A DNA stretch of 64,000 bases, from NCBI RefSeq assembly GCF_000006405.1, contig NW_003200415.1:133539-197538 (forward strand). Reading direction: 5' to 3'. Within the stretch, counting starts at the first letter, position 1; each line of letters begins with the position of its first letter. Made by a program: the position numbers and the translations under genes. Under the pieces are notes generated by a model. It worked only from the letters and a program-made list of their open reading frames with translations, was not told where the DNA came from and made no database searches. Below, piece by piece: positions 57,117-64,000 of this stretch. The DNA is from Perkinsus marinus ATCC 50983 (taxonomy: Eukaryota > Perkinsozoa > Perkinsida > Perkinsidae).

Positions 57117-59368
57117 GATCTTATCTTGGTATCCGGGGATGATATTACAGTCTATGCAGAGAGCTCATGGGGCGGCCTATTATTCGGTAGCACGAAAGTG
57201 AGCTCCCTTGCTGTCAGGTAGATAACTAGTCGTTCATTCCATCTAGCGTGTTGATGGATACTCCAATGGAGATGGTTTCACTCGATGCCCAGAACACTTA
57301 GATTATTTACAAGAGGCTGCTAAGGTGGCCGCAACAGGATGATCGCTACTCAGGTCGGAGCCTGTATGTTGTACCACCCCTTGCTGATCCTCGCCGTTGT
57401 CCTAGCGCTTGGGCAGGTACATTCTGAGTCGGCTTATGTCGGAGCCTCGGCAGATGAGGAGAGTACACGCTGATAGCTAAACTAAAGACTTGGGGCACAG
57501 CTGGTGATTTGTTGCATGCTCGTGGTGATGTTGATACAATGCAATGTGCTAATATAGTGTATTTTGATCCCTAGAGCAGTGTTGTAGTATCGGTTGGGTG
57601 ATGGTAACCCCCCCTCAGCAGTAGTGATGCCTCAGTTCTTCACCGAGGGCTGGTCCTTCGAGACCTCAGAGCCATCGGCAGCTATTGCAGATGCTGTTGA
57701 ACGGGATGAGATCGAGAAGAAGTTGCCCTCCCATAGACGGTGGATTCCAGATATGGTCTTCTCTGGTGAGGCCAAGTGTCTTATCGGTCTTGTGATACCC
57801 TCAGTTGATAGGTGCTCATTTGACTATCGAACGGTTGGCTGCGATTTGACTATAATATGAATTTATCAGTATAGCTTAGTCTATCGAAAAAGCTTAATTA
57901 TGATATATAAAATAACAACATTATAAACATATGTATATATATCTGTATTTATATAATGAAGTTTCACCCTAGTGATATGGAAAACACTAGTGAAAAACAT
58001 ATTTCACGACTACTGCACAGTGTGAATATGGCGCGTTTCACCGAGTTTTACGCCACTTCACGTAAAACGGGTGAAACTCCTATAAAATAAGATGAACCCT
58101 TAGTTATAGATACTTCGCAGGTGCTCATTTGAATATTTTACGGCCCTCTGCGATTAGATTATAATATAATTCGTATCAATGGAGTTTTACCCGTTTTACG
58201 TGAAGTGGCGTAATACTCGGTGAAAAACTCGAAATCTGCGGTATGCAGTAGTCGTGAAATATATTCCTCACTAGTGGTTTTTTCATATCACGCGTGGAAC
58301 TCCAGAGAGAGAGATAGTAGTTTATAAAAAAACTGTATTATTAACATATGTATATATCCCTATCAATATAACTAAACAAGATAAACTCTTGAAATGTGAA
58401 TATGTGGTAGGTGCTCATTTGACTATTGACCGGCCCGCTGCGAATGTGCGGATTTCCTTCAACATTACTGATGCTCTAATGGGAGTGGCGGAGTGGCAGG
58501 AGGACACCATTGGGGCAAACGACGGGCTCTTGAGTCGTGTAGGGGTGAATATATGGCAGGAACTCGGGGAAAGATGGTACTAGTGATGGTCCCTCGAGAG
58601 CTTGGTCACCGACTCTATGTGTAGTCCCCATCAAGTTCGAGTAGCCGCTGCGAGGACTTGGCACCCTGACATGAGTAATCCGGACGTGCACGTCGTCAGC
58701 CCTGCGACTAACAATCACAACCCGCAACTTCCCAAGGCTGACTGGACTTACTCTACTGCTTATGGGGGCACGTTCACAGGGCCTTGGCTCGGTGATGAGA
58801 TCAGGGGCTCGGCTGAGTGTCTGCCACGGTGTCAACTCACTGATAGGAGTCTACCAATACGGTGGTTCTCTCAGGTAGTATACTATCGTGAAATGAAAGA
58901 AGTGTGGTACTTGAATTTTCGTAGGTTTGCTTATGGGAGGATGAGCTGGCTGATAACGGTAGTAGTAAATATGTAATACGACTGCGAGTGATGCCAAATT
59001 TTTGGTAAGTTTTTATTTCTCAAGGGTTTCTTACATATCTGTATAGGTACGTGTTAGCGTCCTTCCTCCTACGAGTTGACGGTGTTATCATCCGTTTAGT
59101 GGAGACTCGAATTTTCCATCAATTCGGCACTCACGAGGTCATCCGCCACTGGTCCTGGCGAGAACGGGAGTTGAATGGGCTGGTCGGGAGCGTTGCCCTT
59201 CGGGGTCGTTTTAGATGCTTGTTTGGAATTCAGGACGCGGCCCCACTGTGTGCTAAGGTTGATGCCGCTGTAGCCCAAGGACTCATCGGCTGTGAGAGTC
59301 TGGCAGAAGACGAGGGCAGTCTGTGTTTTGAATTATGTGATAAATTTACTTTCAATGATAGTTTATAA
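57117..59368 (+). CDS. Unrecognised multi-exon gene with repeated exon start
   Basis: Coding-like exons: DLILVSGDDITVYAESSWGG (about 57117-57195), RVDGYSNGDGFTRCPEHLDY (about 57247-57345), MPQFFTEGWSFETSEPSAAI...SGEAKCLIGLVIPSVD (about 57620-57808), AHLTIDRPAANVRISFNITD with LMGVAEWQEDTIGANDGLLS (about 58411-58532), VPRELGHRLYVVPIKFE (about 58583-58640) and a last exon from about 59047 (LASFLLRVDGVIIRLVETRI...FNDSL) ending at 59368. I recognise no family; the mixture looks like a soluble beta-rich protein. The roughly 600-nt intron at 57809-58410 contains two B elements and two decayed copies of the downstream exon start. Several joints are unresolved. Confidence 0.45.
57958..58081 (-). mobile_element. 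MITE-like element B, copy 5 (intronic)
   Basis: Full copy: GAAGTTTCACCCTAGTGATA at the left, AACACTAGTGAAAAAC and TTTCACGACTACTGCACA inside, and CGTAAAACGGGTGAAACTCC at the right. Confidence 0.87.
58180..58304 (+). mobile_element. MITE-like element B, copy 6 (intronic)
   Basis: Full copy in the orientation opposite to copy 5, 100 bp away: TGGAGTTTTACCCGTTTTAC at the left, GTATGCAGTAGTCGTGAAAT inside, and CATATCACGCGTGGAACTCCA at the right. Confidence 0.87.
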
Positions 59369-59445
59369 CTCCAACACTTGTTGGGTTTGAGGACCATTCT
59401 GATACGCATTTTTTCGATAGAGTAACTTTGCTATCTTCTATTGCT

Positions 59446-61552
59446 ATGCCTGATCGACGTCAAGACCTTCATCAGAGTTTGTTACAGCCTACCACTACCA
59501 CTACCCAGGCGCCTGATGACGTCAAGCCCATCGTTTTCTTGTGGCGGAGTTTCCTCTGTGCTTCCTTTAACGTCAAGCTCGGCTTCTTGGTCACGTTCCT
59601 GATCAAATTCAGTCAGTCTATTTGGACGGGTATACCGATGCTAGGGTATTTATATACCATTACGGGCGGCTCCAACACTATGGTTGGAGTATTCTCGTCA
59701 GTGCAAGGCCTCACGTGCTTGGCGTGCGCTCCTATAGCAGGGGTCGTTGCTGACAACATCTCCAAACCAGATCTCATGCGTGCCTTGGGCTTCCTGGGCA
59801 TCTTCAACATCGGCATGAACTTTGCCCTTTTCCTCACGGATCAATTATGGATAGCTTATCCGTCTTATATCCTTTGGGGCACTTTTACCGCCTTCTCTGA
59901 GACGACCCTGAGTACGCTCATTGCGGACGGGATGTCAACAGGGAATCGGGCGCCGCTTGAATCGTTGAGGTAGGCTTTCAAGGCGTGGCTTGTTATTGGA
60001 ACTTGTTATTATAGGTGGACTCTGGCTCAGGTGGCCACAGCTAGTGGTCCTATACTCAATGCTATAATACTCTCCCTAGCTGGCAACACATGGACGCTGC
60101 CGTGCTTGAAAAAGGTAGGGTTGTTTTAGGTGGTTGTTTTGGTATGCTTCACCACAGGTGCTCCTTTTCGGCTCGTCTTGTGCAATTTTTGGTATGGTGG
60201 CTGACATGTTCTTCCAAAAGGACGACACTAAGGCAAGCGGGGTCGTGGCCACGAAAGCAGTATGTGAGGACGCTCCTAATGAGCTGGTCGAGGTGACCAT
60301 ACCCTTCACACACACGACTAAGGTGCCAACTGTTGGTGAATGTAAGACTTCTACTGACGCGTTTCTTCCTCAGCTGATTTACTCCTATACGAATTCGATC
60401 GGCATTGTATGTGCTATACTTGGACAAGATGTTATCACCGCTTTGGGCTCGGGAATGTCAGTGCAATATTTCCAACTATGGTTTAAGAATGACTATGGCG
60501 TTGACCCGAGGACTCTAGCCTTCCTCAACGTCGTGACCACTCTGTAAGGGGGGGGGGCTCCTTGATGACTATGAGGAATCTATATTCCTTCAGGACGGTA
60601 GCGTTTATGACCTACACTGTAACGAACGAGCTGGCTACGAGGTTCGGCACGGTTAAAGTTGTTGTCTCTATTAGATTGATCGCAGTATTATTACTGTGGG
60701 CTATGGTAGGTTGGTGGTTCTTGCCTGCTGGGTGTGTGAGTGCACATCAGGTCATAGTAAGACCGATAGAGATTTTACTGGTCTTGTATGTGATAAGGAT
60801 GGCCTTTATGAATTGCTCAAGACCAGTATTCCGAGCGATGCTCATGGACCATACACCTCAGAAGCATCGAGGAAAGGTCAACGCTGTTGACATGGTAAGA
60901 GCTCATCATCCGTGCTCACTGTTATGCCAGTCGAGAGAGTTAGTACCGTGGGACTCAACACGTGGGGGAGGTGTCTCAAATCCATAGATTTCTTATTGGG
61001 ATCGTCTCGCCTCGAGTACAGCGGAGCGATGCGTTCCACGATGTGCCTCAGTCACTATCTGACGTACATTAGAGTTGCTTGACAGATCCTTCTTGTTATA
61101 TAGGTGCGTATGTTCTCTTGGTCGGGTTCTGCAGCAATAGGAGGTCTTCTTGTTGACCATTGGGGCTACAGGTTTAACTTTGTTGTTACTGGCCTTGTCC
61201 ATTGCTGCGGTAAGAAATCTCCATGGTGTGAGATAATTGAGATCCCGTTGTAGGTTTGTTGTGCGTCTTCTCTCTCAACTTCTTCCATCATACGTACCAC
61301 GGGAAGCTCTCGAAGGAATCCGAAACCCGCGTAGATCGAATAGAAAGTCAGGTACGGAGTTTTATTTCGTGGCGCGTGACGGGATTGCAACCGGTGTCTG
61401 TCAGGATCTCGAAAATGACGTCTTTCAAGCGACTCCACGAAGCTTGGAAGAGCCCCATTACTTCCATCGCAAGTGAAGCTATTGATACCCCCTCACTGAT
61501 TGTGCTTGATCGAACTCTGCTTCTGTCGGTCGGTCGGGAAAACCTCTGCTGA
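59446..61552 (+). CDS. Major facilitator superfamily transporter (second)
   Basis: ATG 59446 (MPDRRQDLHQSLLQPTTTTT). Membrane segments over at least six exons: LGFLVTFLIKFSQSIWTGIP, MVGVFSSVQGLTCLACAPIA followed by GVVADNISKPDLMRALG (MFS loop 2-3 motif), SYILWGTFTAFSETTLSTLI, TLAQVATASGPILNAIILSL, then LLFGSSCAIFGMVADMFFQK, a hydrophilic loop, SIGIVCAILGQDVITALGSG, FGTVKVVVSIRLIAVLLLWA, a loop HTPQKHRGKVNAVDM and SWSGSAAIGGLLVDHWGYRF. About twelve segments, as usual for MFS; not closely related to the spinster-like gene at 3894. The substrate is unknown. One intron starts GTAAG plus ten G (60544). The C-terminal exon from 61256 reads through to TGA 61552, but its last 60 or so codons overlap a tRNA-like motif, so the true stop may come earlier. 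Confidence 0.8.
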
Positions 61553-61937
61553 CGATACTATAGTTACCGCCGTTGTTCGCGAAAGTACTCATGTTGTGTC
61601 ACTAGTCCGCGGACTTCATATCAGTTGTGATGTACTTGCTTTCTCGTTGCATCGCCAAGCAGCTGAGGGCGATCGTTTGCGACTGAAAGGCCCTTTTCGT
61701 ATTTCATCACCGTATCGGGCAGCGGTTGCTTCTTCGTGCGAAATGGGCGTGACTGTCATGTCGAAATCTGCTTCCTTAATTGTGTTCTTGAAATTGGAGC
61801 TTCTGAAAGCATACACTGTTCAGATCTAAGTCTCTGAAATTGTGTACTGTCAAAATTGAAGTTTTATTTTGAAAAGAAATGGAGTGGAGAAATCAGTGAT
61901 GCTGTGTGAAGTGAGATTTTGTTTAAGTTGAACGTTT
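61553..61937. other. Intergenic upstream of DGAT1
   Basis: About 385 bp with short frames on both strands and no domains. It presumably holds the DGAT1 promoter. Confidence 0.35.
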
Positions 61938-64000
61938 ATGTCATTTTTGTTATCTAAAGCTACCGACACGTTAAAAGGGATGTCCGTTAAAGGTGAATGG
62001 GAGAATCTGCAACCTGTTGACGAAAACTCTTCTATGGCAGATACTAAGAAGAGTGAGGAAAAGGGTTTGCAGGGCGTCGAGGTGGAAAGAGCCGGCACAT
62101 TGCAACAAGTCAGCAGCATCTACCAAAGTGGTGTTGAGAAGGTCCCCGAACAGGTAGATGGGTCACTGCATCGATTATAGTGTATTGAGGTTGATAGGCT
62201 GAGGAGAAGTCCAATGCGACTGCTTCTGGGGAGGAAGCCAAGAAGGAGGCTCAGAAGGAGAAGGTCCTCGGTCGAATGAGACGTTCCCATCCACTTGGCC
62301 GAGTCGTTAATAGGAAATGCAGTGTGAGTTTATGAGACATTAAATTGTTGTAACTGTATCTTTTCAGGTCCCCCTCCTCGGTATGAGCGCCAGGGGCATC
62401 AATTATCGTGGTATCGTCAACCTCATGTGTTTGCTGTTGGTGGTAGGCACATCGGTTCTGCCATTATTGAGGGCTCTTCGACCCATTCCCGTGGCTAGGT
62501 ATTGAATCTTCGGTTGGTGTTGGAAAATCTTATCAAGTACGGTTTGCTCTGGCGACCTTGGGCGTATCTTTCCATCGACAACCTCCGGCATAACTTGCCC
62601 CTCGTCTATACCCTCGCTCTGATCCTGTGCGGCCCTGCCCTCAGCTTCATCATTGAAAGGTGGTATGGTGCTCCGATGGATGGTGGCATACCATGGAGCC
62701 TCTATAAACTGAACGCAACAAGTTGAGATTGGTGTGGTACTGTAACTGCCCTAGGTACATCGCACCTCGGCAGCAAGACCGTCGCCTGGCGAACGCCCTG
62801 CAGTTTTTAGTGTTATTAACAGTCTTGCTGGGTCCACTGTATACCGTTGAAAGTAAAGTCTTGTTTCTATGAAGGCTTCTACTTGGAAATTTCAATCAGG
62901 TACAACACCGCACGGTCTCCTCGCGATGGGCTTACTGTGCTGCTCGGTCACCTACGCAATGAAAATTGGGAGGTGAGTCCACCACTGGAAGAAAATCTCA
63001 GCTCGCTGATCGTGTCAGTTATTGGCACGTCTGTCACGACCTGTTCTGGTCTGTCAAGATGAACAAACTAGAGGTAGATTCATCCGTCCAGTATCACTAG
63101 CAACAGGCTTCTATAATTAGATGCTTCTCATTGATGAGAAAGAGACGCTAGAAATGGCGAAGAAGTACCCCCGGTGCCTCTCACTCAAGGACATGTAGTA
63201 TATGAATGACCGTCTATTGCAGTAGTGGAATACAGGTACATGTATATTGCCTATCCAACTCTGTGTTATCAACTGTGGTATCCCCAATATCCCCGTCGCA
63301 ATGTGAGTACCACTCCTTCCACTTACCGTACTCTAGAGTTTGTTATTCTCAGTGGGTGCGGTTACTGAAGTACACCGCTCTGCTACTGTTCTGTCTCGCA
63401 TTGCAACTCATCATCATTCAACAGTAAGTAGTAGTAGGGATAGTCCCAATGACAGTTCTCGACATCGCAGAGATTCATCTGGATCAGGGTCGTTAGGACG
63501 ACACGTCATTTTTCTGAAGGAGTTTTATGACTGCATACGAGTAGGTATATGTTGCCCGTCCTCCTCAACGCTCCAATCATGCTGAAGGAGTCCCAAAGTT
63601 GGCGTCAAAGTGCCCTGTAATCTACTCCGTATGACTGGCCGTGGGTATTCACCTGTTGTCAGGATCTTATCGGAAAGGATATTGAAATTAGCTGTGCCCA
63701 ACTTGTATTTGTGGTTGTTGATGTTTTTCACTCTTTTTCACACTTGGATGAGTAAGGGGGAATTAAGTCTCAGGAGTTCAGTTACTTAGTCTTGTTAGAT
63801 ATCCTGGCGGAGTTGACCAGGTTCGGAGATCGCGAGTTTTACTTGGACTGGTGGAATTCGGTCAATTTTAGAGAATATTGGCAGAAATGGAATCTTCCTG
63901 TACGTCCCAGGGTGGACTTGAACGGATAGCGGTGCCGTCCTACAGGTTCATTACTTCATCCTTCGTCACATGTACATCCCTATGAGAAGGCAACTAGGTT
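61938..64000 (+). CDS. DGAT1: Diacylglycerol O-acyltransferase 1 (DGAT1), 3' end outside window
   Basis: ATG 61938 begins a polar cytosolic head ([20 protein letters not shown]), continued by a Lys/Glu-rich exon. The MBOAT part then follows over short exons: [20 protein letters not shown] (family INYRGxxNL), [20 protein letters not shown], a membrane exon [53 protein letters not shown] (PTLCY motif), [40 protein letters not shown] with FFTLFHTWM, and [18 protein letters not shown] (the FYxDWWN motif) followed by WQKWNLP and a GTACGT donor at about 63900. This is the ER acyl-CoA enzyme for the last step of triacylglycerol synthesis. The exon with the catalytic His lies beyond 64000. Intron lengths are about 45 nt. 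Confidence 0.92.

Larger units (their letters stand above)
57808..58450 (+). repeat. Three AG|GTGCTCATTTGA repeats across an intron
   Basis: The block beginning AGGTGCTCATTTGA(C/A)TAT occurs at 57808, 58120 and 58409, each followed by related sequence (about 40-50 bp, ...GCTGCGA...). The third copy begins a coding exon and the first sits at the presumed 5' splice site of the same intron. AT-rich spacers after copies 1 and 2 share ACATATGTATATAT, and each spacer carries one B element. Confidence 0.8.

Noticed and set aside
63900-63950. tRNA-like sequence near the window end
   Set aside because: It lies in the DGAT1 intron just after the GTACGT donor and has no room for a cloverleaf.
1-64000. 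CRISPR array, rRNA genes, prokaryotic operons or complete tRNA genes
   Set aside because: No regularly spaced direct repeats with unique spacers, no rRNA-like sequence and no foldable tRNA were found; the window is intron-rich eukaryotic DNA.

Overview
This is a nuclear genomic scaffold segment from a unicellular eukaryote. The genes are split by many very short GT-AG introns (mostly about 43-60 nt). They encode eukaryote-specific proteins: TFIIE-alpha, WDR18/Ipi3, RBM39-type splicing factor, DGAT1, sorting nexins, Pif1 helicase, and the flagellar proteins SPEF1 and CFAP43/44. A nucleus-encoded SufD with an ER signal peptide and a second hydrophobic segment points to a plastid surrounded by several membranes. 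Canonical introns, flagellar genes and a SUF pathway together suggest an alveolate. A Perkinsus-like protist is my best guess (inference, roughly 60%); no rRNA or organelle marker settles it. A 100-base N run at 22116-22215 marks a scaffold gap.

Layout. 0-6 kb: a coiled-coil gene (-), an amino-acid transporter (-), and an MFS spinster-like transporter (+). 6.6-14.3 kb: two paralogous choline-transporter-like (SLC44) genes (+) flanking an endonuclease/exonuclease/phosphatase-fold gene. 14.5-18.4 kb: two adjacent PX-BAR sorting nexins (+). 18.5-19.6 kb: SPEF1 (+). 20.3-24.4 kb: Pif1 helicase and unassigned upstream exons (-). 25.3-27.4 kb: RBM39 (+). 27.9-32.6 kb: two genes carrying an almost identical J-domain + FN3-like module (+), separated by disordered-protein exons. 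32.8-34.9 kb: a small membrane protein and an unrecognised helical protein (+). 35.2-42.6 kb: CFAP43/44 (+). 43.1-46.1 kb: an unknown secreted protein and SufD (-). 46.8-49.0 kb: KH-domain protein (-). 50.4-52.5 kb: TFIIE-alpha (+). 52.9-56.8 kb: WDR18 (+). 57.1-59.4 kb: unrecognised gene (+). 59.4-61.6 kb: a second MFS transporter (+). 61.9 kb to the end: DGAT1 (+, runs off the window).

The most unusual content is non-coding. Two families of short terminal-inverted-repeat elements (MITE-like; here 'A' about 165-186 bp and 'B' about 122-130 bp) occur at least eight and six times. They lie almost only between 47 and 58.4 kb, and nearly all are inside introns; one A copy lies at 35 kb. In WDR18 two A copies end exactly at the 3' splice site, so they resemble introner elements. 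Near 57.8-58.4 kb an exon start is repeated three times at AG|GT junctions with B elements between. Two further cases of sequence exchange between paralogues are visible, in the SLC44 pair and the J/FN3 pair; in both, every difference within the shared tract is synonymous.

Most genes are housekeeping and unrelated in pathway, as expected of a protist chromosome. SPEF1 and CFAP43/44 imply a flagellate stage, SufD implies plastid Fe-S assembly, and DGAT1 implies triacylglycerol storage. Exon boundaries were worked out by hand from reading-frame continuity and GT-AG sites, so individual junctions may be off by a few codons.
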